Shown here in pieces: positions 28,129-35,410 of a DNA stretch of 64,000 nucleotides (the first letter of the stretch is position 1; each line of letters opens with the position of its first letter). The translations under genes were made by a program, and so were the position numbers. This stretch comes from Zhenpiania hominis (lineage in GTDB: Bacteria > Bacillota > Clostridia > Peptostreptococcales > Anaerovoracaceae). Under the pieces are notes generated by a model. It saw only the letters and a program-made list of their open reading frames with translations, was not told the origin of the DNA and did no database searches. The stretch lies in the NCBI RefSeq assembly GCF_014333425.1, contig NZ_JACRYT010000015.1:1-64000 (forward strand), written 5' to 3'.

Positions 28129-29673
28129 ATGCAGCATGAAAAGATCATTGTAATGGATTTCGGAGGGCAGTACAATCAGCTGATCGCCCGGCGTGTGCGG
28201 GAGTGCAATGTGTACTGTGAGATTTATTCCTATAAACGGGATATTGAGGAAATCAAGGCCATGAATCCGAAGGGAATCATTCTCACTGGAGGTCCCAACA
28301 GCGCTTACGAGGCGGATTCGCCAACCTATTCAAAGGAACTGTTCGAGCTGGGAATTCCGGTGCTGGGGATCTGTTACGGCTCCCAGCTGATGATGCACCT
28401 TCTGGGCGGACACGTGTGCAAGGCTCCAGTCCGCGAATACGGGAAAATTGAAGTTGCGGTGGATCGTTCTTCGGCGATGTTCGGCGATGTGTCGGAGCAG
28501 ACGATCTGCTGGATGAGCCATAACGACTATATCGAAAAGGCCGCGCCGGGATTTAAGGTGACGGCTCATACGCCGGACTGTCCGGTAGCGGCGGCGGAGG
28601 ATCCGGAGCGCGGGTTGTACGCGCTGCAGTTCCATCCGGAGGTGCTCCACACTCAGGAAGGAACCAAGATGCTGTCCAATTTTGTTTATAAGGTTTGCGG
28701 CTGCAAGGGCGACTGGCGGATGGATTCTTTTGTGGAAAGTTCGATAGAAGCGATCCGTGCCAAGGTTGGAAACGGAAAGGTGCTGTGCGCCCTTTCCGGC
28801 GGCGTGGATTCGTCCGTCGCGGCGGTGCTCCTGTCCAAGGCAGTGGGTCAGCAGTTGACCTGTGTGTTCGTGGATCACGGGCTGCTTCGTAAGAACGAAG
28901 GCGACGAGGTGGAAGCGGTGTTCGGCCCTTCCGGTCCGTACAATCTGAATTTTATTCGGGTCAACGCCCAGCAGCGGTTTTATGACAAGCTGGCCGGGGT
29001 GACAGAGCCGGAGAAAAAACGCAAGATTATCGGTGAAGAGTTTATCCGGGTTTTCGAAGAGGAAGCGAAGAAAATCGGAGCTGTGGACTTCCTGGTTCAG
29101 GGGACGATTTATCCGGACGTAGTGGAAAGCGGAGTCGGCGGCGAGTCGGCGGTGATCAAGTCCCATCATAATGTGGGAGGTCTTCCGGATTATGTGGATT
29201 TCAAGGAAATCATCGAGCCTCTGCGGGATCTGTTCAAGGATGAGGTGCGGAAGGCAGGTCTGGAACTGGGCATCCCCGAATATCTCGTTTATCGGCAGCC
29301 GTTCCCGGGTCCCGGTCTCGGCATCCGGATTATCGGAGAAGTGACGGCGGAGAAGGTGCGTATCGTGCAGGACGCGGACGCCATTTACAGAGAAGAGATT
29401 GCCGCTGCGGGTCTCGACCGGAGCATCGGCCAGTATTTCGCGGCGCTGACCAATATGCGGTCTGTGGGCGTTATGGGTGATGAGCGGACCTACGATTACG
29501 CCGTGGCGCTGCGGGCTGTGAATACCGTTGATTTCATGACGGCGGAGGCGGCGGAAATTCCGTATTCCGTGCTCCAGAAGGTGACCAGCCGGATTGTGAA
29601 TGAGGTGGCTCATGTGAACAGGGTGTTCTATGACTGCACTTCCAAGCCGCCTGGGACGATTGAGTTTGAGTAA
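28129..29673 (+). CDS. guaA: GMP synthase (glutamine-hydrolysing)
   Basis: GuaA converts XMP to GMP. The 514-residue protein has the class I glutamine amidotransferase domain ([18 protein letters not shown]; catalytic Cys in GICYGSQ; His-Glu in LQFHPEV). The PP-loop ATP pyrophosphatase domain starts with [11 protein letters not shown], and a C-terminal dimerisation domain ends [19 protein letters not shown]. The protein is complete. The 3' end of guaA is a known integration site for genomic islands, and an AT-rich defence cassette starts just downstream. Confidence 0.97.
   Translation: MQHEKIIVMDFGGQYNQLIARRVRECNVYCEIYSYKRDIEEIKAMNPKGIILTGGPNSAYEADSPTYSKELFELGIPVLGICYGSQLMMHLLGGHVCKAPVREYGKIEVAVDRSSAMFGDVSEQTICWMSHNDYIEKAAPGFKVTAHTPDCPVAAAEDPERGLYALQFHPEVLHTQEGTKMLSNFVYKVCGCKGDWRMDSFVESSIEAIRAKVGNGKVLCALSGGVDSSVAAVLLSKAVGQQLTCVFVDHGLLRKNEGDEVEAVFGPSGPYNLNFIRVNAQQRFYDKLAGVTEPEKKRKIIGEEFIRVFEEEAKKIGAVDFLVQGTIYPDVVESGVGGESAVIKSHHNVGGLPDYVDFKEIIEPLRDLFKDEVRKAGLELGIPEYLVYRQPFPGPGLGIRIIGEVTAEKVRIVQDADAIYREEIAAAGLDRSIGQYFAALTNMRSVGVMGDERTYDYAVALRAVNTVDFMTAEAAEIPYSVLQKVTSRIVNEVAHVNRVFYDCTSKPPGTIEFE
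29662..29672 (+). other. Candidate attachment core at the guaA 3' end (left)
   Basis: GAGTTTGAGTA spans the last codons and stop of guaA. A near copy, GAGTTCGAGTA, occurs at 34992-35002 in the same orientation (10 of 11 identical). This is compatible with attL/attR of an element inserted in guaA. Confidence 0.35.
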
Positions 29674-29678
29674 AATGA

Positions 29679-29719
29679 AACGCCGTAAAAAACCAGTGTT
29701 CATGCGGGTTTGCGGCGTT
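29679..29719 (+). other. Imperfect hairpin after guaA
   Basis: AACGCCG (29679-29685) plus AAAAACC pairs with GGGTTT and CGGCGTT (29713-29719). There is no T run, so it is a weak terminator at best; it may instead be part of the island junction. Confidence 0.45.
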
Positions 29720-29733
29720 CAGGGAAGTCTTTT

Positions 29734-29751
29734 GATAACAATTTGATAACA
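29734..29751 (+). repeat. Left 18-bp direct repeat of the defence cassette
   Basis: GATAACAATTTGATAACA matches GATAACAAACTGATAACA at 34874-34891 at 16 of 18 positions, in the same orientation. Both copies are themselves tandem GATAACA words with a 4-nt gap, and both are followed by GCCA(A)TA. They bracket the minus-strand defence operon. Confidence 0.7.
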
Positions 29752-29844
29752 GCCATACAAGCGCCATTATTCTTGTAATCCAGTGGTTTATGGATTGCAG
29801 AATGATTGACAAGCGGTTGTGTGGCAGAAGAAATCCATATAGAC

Positions 29845-29887
29845 AAGCCCTTAGCTGTGGGTAATCACTCATAGCTAAGGGCTTTTT
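29845..29887 (+). terminator. Terminator at the left edge of the defence cassette
   Basis: AAGCCCTTAGCT (29845-29856) pairs perfectly with AGCTAAGGGCTT (29873-29884), followed by TTT. The T run favours plus-strand transcription (guaA side), and the stem may also stop the opposing operon. Confidence 0.7.
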
Positions 29888-29913
29888 GTCGTTCTTATAG
29901 CTTTATGCGGAGG

Positions 29914-30222
29914 TCATTTTGATGATAATAGATCAAGAAATTTATTGTATGTACCGTAGTAGTTTTCTACCATTTCTGAAAAAAGTGGGTCTACTTGGCA
30001 CCCAGAGGGGATTTTCTTTTTCTTTTCAATACCCAAAAATCCTTTTTCGCCAGTTCTCGCCTTAGAATATGAGATTTCAGATACATCAGGAAAATGGTCG
30101 GTTTCAATAGTTCCATTTCCGGCTCCATCATTAAGGTAAAAATCGCCACGGACGTTTATGCCATACTTGTTGTTCATATAAACCATTGCTAATTCGTGGG
30201 CAATTTGTTCTTTTGAAATCAT
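29914..30222 (-). CDS. Uncharacterised 102-residue protein, last gene of the defence operon
   Basis: The minus-strand frame starts at ATG 30222 behind AAAGAGGCG; a 10-codon extension to 30252 has no ribosome site. The protein begins with a helix (SKEQIAHELAMVYMNNKYG), then a loop- and strand-rich middle, a basic patch (GIEKKKKIPSG) and a C-terminal helix ending FLDLLSSK. It is soluble and has one cysteine. I recognise no family. It is preceded 14 bp away by a 30-residue membrane peptide, both behind the specificity-subunit gene, so an accessory or immunity role in the cassette is possible. Confidence 0.7.
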   Translation of the reverse strand: MISKEQIAHELAMVYMNNKYGINVRGDFYLNDGAGNGTIETDHFPDVSEISYSKARTGEKGFLGIEKKKKIPSGCQVDPLFSEMVENYYGTYNKFLDLLSSK

Positions 30223-30236
30223 AATATTACGCCTCT

Positions 30237-30329
30237 TTATCCAATAGTCCAAACATCAATAACAATGATTGATAACCATAGAGGAATAAAAGAACTAACA
30301 AACAAATCCCACTTGAATTTTTTCCACAT
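30237..30329 (-). CDS. Predicted 30-residue single-pass membrane peptide
   Basis: This short minus-strand gene starts at ATG 30329, ends with TAA at 30237-30239, and has AGGTGA nine bases upstream overlapping the stop of the specificity-subunit gene. The peptide opens MWKKFKWDLF (basic, aromatic) and continues as one hydrophobic helix (VSSFIPLWLSIIVIDVWTIG). The basic-in, hydrophobic layout resembles small toxins, holin-like peptides or membrane anchors. Its tight packing (12 bp from the preceding gene, 14 bp to the next) and its ribosome site support translation. The function is unknown. Confidence 0.6.
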   Translation of the reverse strand: MWKKFKWDLFVSSFIPLWLSIIVIDVWTIG

Positions 30330-30341
30330 GAACTTTTCACC

Positions 30342-31343
30342 TCATATTCTATCCCCATATGGCAAAGCTCTCATGTAATTTTCCATAAAGCCAAAATCTG
30401 GTTTATTATCTTTTGCAGGCAACTTTATTACGGTAGAGCGCATACTTTCGAGTACCCATTTTCGCCCATATGAATAACGGTACTTTTCCTGACGGAGCAC
30501 AGCGCATATAAACAAGGCAATATATTTATTAAAAGCAATGCCGTTTTCCTCTTTGAAATACAGTACATTTACATCATCGGTTGCCCAAAATGGCCTTGGT
30601 TGATAAAAGGCCTCTCCAACGGATCCATTGTAACTCAAAGAAATAGTATTGCCATCATGGATAGCAGCCTGTCCAATATAATTCGCCACACCATTGTTGG
30701 AATCGATCGCTCCAATATATGGAGTTTCACCATCGGTTTGTTCGTCAGAAGTAAGCCTTTTGCCCTTTTTTACTTCAAACAAATCTCCTACACAAAATTC
30801 TTTCCACGATTCAACACCAAGTGTATGTGATCCGTATCCCCCCTGGTTAGCTGTGGTTAACGGTTTATGATTCAACGACTTTATGTACTGCTCCATGAAA
30901 TCCCAATCTGGATTACCATCAAAATTTTGTGGGAGTTTTATGATAGTATCATTTAGGTGAGTTTTCCATTTGCGACCAAAAGAATACTTTGGCCTTTCTT
31001 GAGATAAAATTGTCGCTAGAAATAACCCAACATATCTATTCATATAACGATTGTTATAACATAGCATTAAGTTAACTGTCCCTAAAAAGTCAGATTCCAT
31101 ATAGTTTGCATATCCGACCGAACCTTGCCCATCACAAATAAGAATAACGCAATTGCCTTTACTGGTTAAATCGGGGTTCGATGCACACCAAGACATTACA
31201 CCGTTATCTTCTTTTTTTGCCCCTAAATAAGGAATATCATTTCCTTCCTCCAATTGATATGCTTGTGATACTTTTCCTGGCTCTATTGTTGTAAAAATTT
31301 CTGATAGTTGAAAATACTTCCAAGTTGCAACATTAAGCTTCAT
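30342..31343 (-). CDS. Restriction-modification specificity subunit (HsdS-like, BcgIB-type)
   Basis: This 333-residue DNA-recognition subunit has two homologous halves, each one target-recognition domain plus spacer helix. Half one starts at ATWKYFQLSEIFTTIEPGK and ends YSFGRKWKTHLNDTIIKLP; half two starts at ESWKEFCVGDLFEVKKGKR and ends YSYGRKWVLESMRSTVIKLP. PYLGAK/PYIGAI and NGV recur in both. Two domains imply a bipartite target sequence. The gene overlaps the end of the methyltransferase gene by 11 bp. Length and pairing match BcgIB-like subunits of type IIB systems better than a full type I set, because no separate HsdR gene exists here. Confidence 0.9.
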   Translation of the reverse strand: MKLNVATWKYFQLSEIFTTIEPGKVSQAYQLEEGNDIPYLGAKKEDNGVMSWCASNPDLTSKGNCVILICDGQGSVGYANYMESDFLGTVNLMLCYNNRYMNRYVGLFLATILSQERPKYSFGRKWKTHLNDTIIKLPQNFDGNPDWDFMEQYIKSLNHKPLTTANQGGYGSHTLGVESWKEFCVGDLFEVKKGKRLTSDEQTDGETPYIGAIDSNNGVANYIGQAAIHDGNTISLSYNGSVGEAFYQPRPFWATDDVNVLYFKEENGIAFNKYIALFICAVLRQEKYRYSYGRKWVLESMRSTVIKLPAKDNKPDFGFMENYMRALPYGDRI

Positions 31344-33150
31344 AAATATGCCCTTCCTTCACAAGGTAAGCAAGATAATCATTGATCGTCTGTTGAAAAT
31401 CCCGTTCTGTCAGCTTCGTATAATCCGTTTTCATATAGGCTTCACATAGCCATTCATCATCGCCGTTAACTTTGTGGGTTGCAGAAAGGCCATCTACAGA
31501 GCGTCTGTTACGATATAGCTCAATCCATTCACGCTCAATTTCTACCCATTTGCTCTTGCCTGTACCAGTATCAATTTGCTCAACACGACCCAGATTTTTC
31601 TTCTTTTTAAACCCATCATCTTTGCAATATCCAAAGAAAGTATCAGGATTGGAAACATCGTTATGTTTTGTGCCGATTTTGAACACCATACAACAGGCAG
31701 AAGCACTTGCGCCGGGATAAAAAATTTCATTTGGCAGAGTAAATACGGCATCGAGTGTGTTTTCTTGCAATATTTCACGCTTCAAACGGGCAATTTCTCC
31801 GCTTGTTCCGATAGAACAGGCGACAGGAAGTAATACCGCCAGCTTAGCCTGATGGTTGATAGAATTAAGCGTGTCAGCAATGTATTTAACAAAATATAAC
31901 CCTTTTGAAGGATCTTCCTTTTTATTTTTTGTCCAAGTAGCAACATATTTTTTGGGTAGATGAATACGCTGACCATTATACGGTGGATTCATCAGAATAA
32001 TATTTGGTTTTGCATCTTTAATCCAATCAGCTAAATCAAAGCAGCTTCCCTGCCTGATATTTGAATTTCCATCCGAGTGAATCAACATGTTTGTAGTAGC
32101 GAGCCCGTAGATGTTTTCATCAAATTCAATACCGAATATCTGATGCTTCTTCACATTTTCCTGTTCGGTAGCGGTGGCACAGTCATCTAATGCCTGCGTC
32201 ATTGCCCGCACTAAAAAAGAGCCGCTACCGCAACAAGGGTCAAGCACAACAGAATGTTTATTCACCCCGGTAATTTTTGCCATAAAATCGGTGATATGAT
32301 CCGGCGTAAAGGCTTGGTTTCTATCCGACTTGCCAACATACTTATTAAAGGTAACAAAGAACAGGTTAAGCAGATCCTGCCCAGAAGTGCTCTTGTCATT
32401 GATAAAAGGGAGAATGTTATCCTCAATAAATTTCAAAATTTCCCTGAAAGCGGCAATACTCAATTGTCGGACATATTGGTCTCCTAAAACATTACGGTTT
32501 AATAAAGCAAGTTTCTCCGCCTTATTAATATCCGAATTCAACAATTCTTCAAGAACTTCTTTTATTCTTGTCCTTATTTGTGCAGCCGTTAAAGAAGGGG
32601 TTGAATAGTCTAAACCATTTTTCAGAGCAAGCAGGCATGTGCCAACAAACTGACTTCTCAATTTTTCAGGAATACTGTGGCGGTGCAGCATTTCATTGAG
32701 CTTATAAGTGTTCTGCATCACCTTCTCTTTATCATTGATTTTGGATGTGTAAAAATCAACATATTCATCCATAGATCGAAGAGCCGTTTCTTTTTGCATA
32801 AGATCGCTGTCAGAAACAACACCTCGCCACACTTTTACATTGTCGTTTACAGTATTCGCTAAAATAGCAACTGTCTTATTACCTGTCAATGCTTTTTCAT
32901 ATTCTACATAAGCAGATAATTGCTCTTCATCTGCTTTTGTAAAGTTCTGTTTCGTTTCAATGAGTACCGTAACATTGTCTTTAACAAAACGAATATCCAA
33001 CTTCTCAAAAGTACGGCCCGCACTATTTCGAATAGGAGTAAATGTCAAGGAGACTACAGAAAAGGCTTTCGGGTAGCTATACTCATCATTTTCAATATTG
33101 CTGGTAAGATATTTTCTGCCGATAGTCGAGATCATATCTGCTCTGATCAT
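31333..33150 (-). CDS. Fused nuclease-adenine methyltransferase (BcgIA-like type IIB restriction subunit)
   Basis: This is a 605-residue fusion. The N-terminal ~110 residues look like a PD-(D/E)xK nuclease of the HsdR_N kind: Asp52 in KLDIRF and Glu65-x-Lys67 in IETKQ. A helical linker follows (about 120-260), then an N6-adenine methyltransferase with motif I DPCCGSGSF at 304-312 and motif IV NPPY at 388-391. The C-terminal part would contact the specificity subunit. ATG 33150 is chosen (site AGGAGG). Cutting and modification in one chain with a separate S subunit is the BcgI layout, where the enzyme cuts on both sides of its site. Actual cleavage is unproven. Confidence 0.88.
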   Translation of the reverse strand: MIRADMISTIGRKYLTSNIENDEYSYPKAFSVVSLTFTPIRNSAGRTFEKLDIRFVKDNVTVLIETKQNFTKADEEQLSAYVEYEKALTGNKTVAILANTVNDNVKVWRGVVSDSDLMQKETALRSMDEYVDFYTSKINDKEKVMQNTYKLNEMLHRHSIPEKLRSQFVGTCLLALKNGLDYSTPSLTAAQIRTRIKEVLEELLNSDINKAEKLALLNRNVLGDQYVRQLSIAAFREILKFIEDNILPFINDKSTSGQDLLNLFFVTFNKYVGKSDRNQAFTPDHITDFMAKITGVNKHSVVLDPCCGSGSFLVRAMTQALDDCATATEQENVKKHQIFGIEFDENIYGLATTNMLIHSDGNSNIRQGSCFDLADWIKDAKPNIILMNPPYNGQRIHLPKKYVATWTKNKKEDPSKGLYFVKYIADTLNSINHQAKLAVLLPVACSIGTSGEIARLKREILQENTLDAVFTLPNEIFYPGASASACCMVFKIGTKHNDVSNPDTFFGYCKDDGFKKKKNLGRVEQIDTGTGKSKWVEIEREWIELYRNRRSVDGLSATHKVNGDDEWLCEAYMKTDYTKLTERDFQQTINDYLAYLVKEGHIYEA

Positions 33151-33161
33151 ATAAATTCCTC

Positions 33162-34058
33162 CTATATCCATTTGCTGTTGGGAGCGGACCAACGCTCGGT
33201 AAATGTTTTATTTTCCGCTGCCGCCGTAAACGGCTGTTCAAGAAAATTTCTTATTGTTTTCAGGACAATGCCGTAATCGTCCGTATTGGTATTGATCTTG
33301 CGGATAAACGCTTTCCATTTCTTCTGCATAACGGAATCATCGCTAAAGCTCATAACTTGCTCAAATTGCTCAACGGTAAAATGATGTTCACGGTTAGCAA
33401 ATGTTTTTCTGAGAGCCTCGGAAAGCACTGCTCCGTCAAAATCAAACTTGTTGGCGATGTAATAAAGATCGTAGTAGTCCTTCATTCGGCTGGAGAATTC
33501 CATCAGGCTTAAGATGGCATCGAGTTTCTCCGCAACGGTGGTTTCAACAGAGTAGGTATTTACCATTGGCGATTCAAAATCTGAAAGCTGCGTTGGGATT
33601 CGGCGCTTTTCCTGTTTCGGAACAATGACATCTCCAACGCCAAAGTCAATGCTAAACGGCGTTCTTGTATTTTTGATATGGGCAACGATAGAGGCACCGA
33701 TTCCCGCATACTTTTTAGCGACGGAAATAGGAGCAACACCCTTGATCTCAAAGGTTACAAAATCATTGCCGGTAGGAACAGCAATAATATCTTCCAAAAT
33801 AGATTTTAATTGTTCCGATGTATTCGGTATTTGTCGAAGTAAAAAGTCCACATCCACCGTTACCCGGCTGTCAAAGTTGGTCAAAGAATAAAGAAACAGC
33901 CCGCCTTTTAGCACGAGATTTTCAGCATATTTGGATTTTTCCAAACGGCGGAGGAATTCTTCCTGACAAAAAAGCTGCAAGCAGAGTTGATAGCTCCTGC
34001 CGCTTTCAGTTGCTTTATTTTTCAGCCGTGCAAGCACGGAAGCAGCAACATCAGCCAT
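33162..34058 (-). CDS. abiEii: AbiEii-family nucleotidyltransferase toxin
   Basis: This 298-residue member of the DUF1814/AbiEii family is the toxin half of a type IV toxin-antitoxin pair. The nucleotidyltransferase motif appears as LKGGLFLYSL followed by TVDVDFLL (the DxD acidic pair), with later motifs ETTVAEKLDAILS and RMKDYYDLYYI. The length is typical. It overlaps the antitoxin gene by 8 bp and is followed 11 bp later by the restriction subunit gene, all on the minus strand. AbiE systems abort phage infection by inactivating an essential host RNA-related function; the target here is not known. Confidence 0.92.
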   Translation of the reverse strand: MADVAASVLARLKNKATESGRSYQLCLQLFCQEEFLRRLEKSKYAENLVLKGGLFLYSLTNFDSRVTVDVDFLLRQIPNTSEQLKSILEDIIAVPTGNDFVTFEIKGVAPISVAKKYAGIGASIVAHIKNTRTPFSIDFGVGDVIVPKQEKRRIPTQLSDFESPMVNTYSVETTVAEKLDAILSLMEFSSRMKDYYDLYYIANKFDFDGAVLSEALRKTFANREHHFTVEQFEQVMSFSDDSVMQKKWKAFIRKINTNTDDYGIVLKTIRNFLEQPFTAAAENKTFTERWSAPNSKWI

Positions 34059-34674
34059 TGAGCAGCACCTCCATCACATCCATCAGTTTTTTATAAACCC
34101 GCATTTTCTTTGCGTAATTTGAAAGATTGCTCAGGTTCTTCTTTTTATCGGCAGCATAGGCATTGAGCGCCTTATTAAACATTTCGTTGTCCAGCTTTGT
34201 GCGGTATTTGAAACAGTCGCAAATGGTGCGCTCCCTATCATAAACAGCAAGTTGCACTCCATTAAAATCCTCGCTTGTTTTTCCGATTTCAAACAAGGTA
34301 GGCTGTACAAAATACACCTTTGTCGCCAAAGAATCGATATGCAGTCTTGTCCGTGAAAAGGTACGGGGGACGGCAATTGACCATTGCCGGGGTGAAAAAT
34401 CACTGTAGCCGTAATAAAACAGCGCCGATTCCACGCATACGATGCTTTCGGGAAGGAGAGTGGCAATCACCTGTTCTTCCTTTATATCTTCCTGAGCGGC
34501 GAGCTGGTAATAACCATGTCTGACGCGCTCAAGATAACCCTCTTTGCATAGATTGGCTACATCATAGTTGGTAAGTCCTTCGGCAACAAAATCAGCGGTT
34601 TTTGCAATACCGTCGTTGTTATTTACTATGTTTTTAATGGTTTCCTTTTTGTCCACTTGTTCACCAACTTTCAA
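34051..34674 (-). CDS. abiEi: AbiEi-family antitoxin
   Basis: This protein of about 207 residues neutralises AbiEii and usually represses the operon. The N-terminal winged HTH is visible (NDGIAKTADFVAEGLTNYDVANLCKEGYLERVRHGYY), followed by the AbiEi core (SIVCVESALFYYGYSDFSP, YDRERTICDCFKYR) and a basic C-terminal tail. The start is uncertain: TTG 34674 opens the frame, but GTG 34656 also fits a GGTGA site close by. It is the first gene of the cassette, 33 bp from a consensus promoter, so autorepression by AbiEi could control the whole set. Confidence 0.9.
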   Translation of the reverse strand: MKVGEQVDKKETIKNIVNNNDGIAKTADFVAEGLTNYDVANLCKEGYLERVRHGYYQLAAQEDIKEEQVIATLLPESIVCVESALFYYGYSDFSPRQWSIAVPRTFSRTRLHIDSLATKVYFVQPTLFEIGKTSEDFNGVQLAVYDRERTICDCFKYRTKLDNEMFNKALNAYAADKKKNLSNLSNYAKKMRVYKKLMDVMEVLLNG

Positions 34675-34706
34675 ACCACAGCTTATTGATACTGTGTTCG
34701 GAAAAT

Positions 34707-34735
34707 ATTATATCATAGAAGTGTCCCAATATCAA
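34707..34735 (-). promoter_or_regulatory. Promoter of the defence operon
   Basis: On the minus strand, TTGATA (34735-34730) and a perfect TATAAT (34712-34707) are 17 bp apart. It is the only strong promoter seen ahead of the six-gene operon. Confidence 0.85.
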
Positions 34736-34788
34736 CAATTTTTAAAACACAGATATAAAATATTGTGAAATTAAAATTTGAAATTTTA

Positions 34789-34817
34789 TTGCAATATAAC
34801 TTGAAATCTGCTACAAT
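34789..34817 (+). promoter_or_regulatory. Outward promoter with no gene downstream
   Basis: TTGCAA (34789-34794) and TACAAT (34812-34817) are 17 bp apart and point right, but only short open frames follow. It may be the stranded promoter of a lost island gene or of a small RNA. Confidence 0.4.
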
Positions 34818-34873
34818 ATCTTCGGACGAGATGGTATTGCTCCATGCTAAGAGAGGCAAGTGTTATCAACACC

Positions 34874-34891
34874 GATAACAAACTGATAACA
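34874..34891 (+). repeat. Right 18-bp direct repeat of the defence cassette
   Basis: GATAACAAACTGATAACA is the partner of the repeat at 29734-29751 (16 of 18 identical, same orientation). The two copies are 5.14 kb apart. Confidence 0.7.
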
Positions 34892-34991
34892 TTAGCCAAT
34901 ATAGGCAGGATAATATGGATATATCGAATAATCAAAAGTCCCACGAATACGACAGAGAATGATCTCTAAGCAAAATTGATTAGGCTTTGTC

Positions 34992-35002
34992 GAGTTCGAG
35001 TA
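34992..35002 (+). other. Candidate right attachment core
   Basis: GAGTTCGAGTA resembles the guaA terminus GAGTTTGAGTA. The 34.7-35.4 kb stretch otherwise holds no gene I can support, only this site, the repeat, a GGCAGG/CCTGCC hairpin ending in a T run (35034-35067) and a possible promoter. Confidence 0.3.
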
Positions 35003-35105
35003 GTTGAAAATTTGACACAGATTATTTTTACATGGCAGGTGATCGATAGGATTGCCTGCCGTATTTTTAATAGCAATCTTTTGTATATTGCTTACGGCAG
35101 ATTTC

Positions 35106-35114
35106 TGATATAAT
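35106..35114 (+). promoter_or_regulatory. Extended -10 element ahead of the acidic-protein gene
   Basis: TGATATAAT is an extended -10. The nearest -35-like words (TTGTAT, TTGCTT) have poor spacing. It would give the next gene a leader of about 290 nt. Confidence 0.35.
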
Positions 35115-35410
35115 GACAGAAGAAACAAGCACAGGGAAGGGGATTGTGTGATACGAACGGCCTGAATTGCCAAAGTTGCAGGGATATATAGAATTGAAAA
35201 TTATTCCTTTGCGAAGCATCTGCAGCATGAAAAAACGGAAAGTAAGGCGGCGTCTCAAAATGGCTGCATCACCCCGAAATGCCCGAACATTCCTGAAAAG
35301 AACGACAGGCAGCCCGCGACAGCCGCATGGTATATACGGATTCAGGGCTTTTGCAAGAAGCTCGTTTCCTTTTTTCATTACAGGGATTGAATAGGAGAAA
35401 AGAGGTATTT

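Noticed and set aside
28330..29703. 457-codon minus-strand frame
   Set aside because: It is antisense to guaA and arises from its codon bias; its product is His/Arg-rich without domain pattern.
35167..35394. 75-codon frame upstream of the acidic-protein gene
   Set aside because: It has a very basic low-complexity product, no ribosome site, and lies in what looks like a leader region.
29673..35400. Integrase or excisionase gene in the guaA island
   Set aside because: No frame in either strand here shows tyrosine or serine recombinase motifs.
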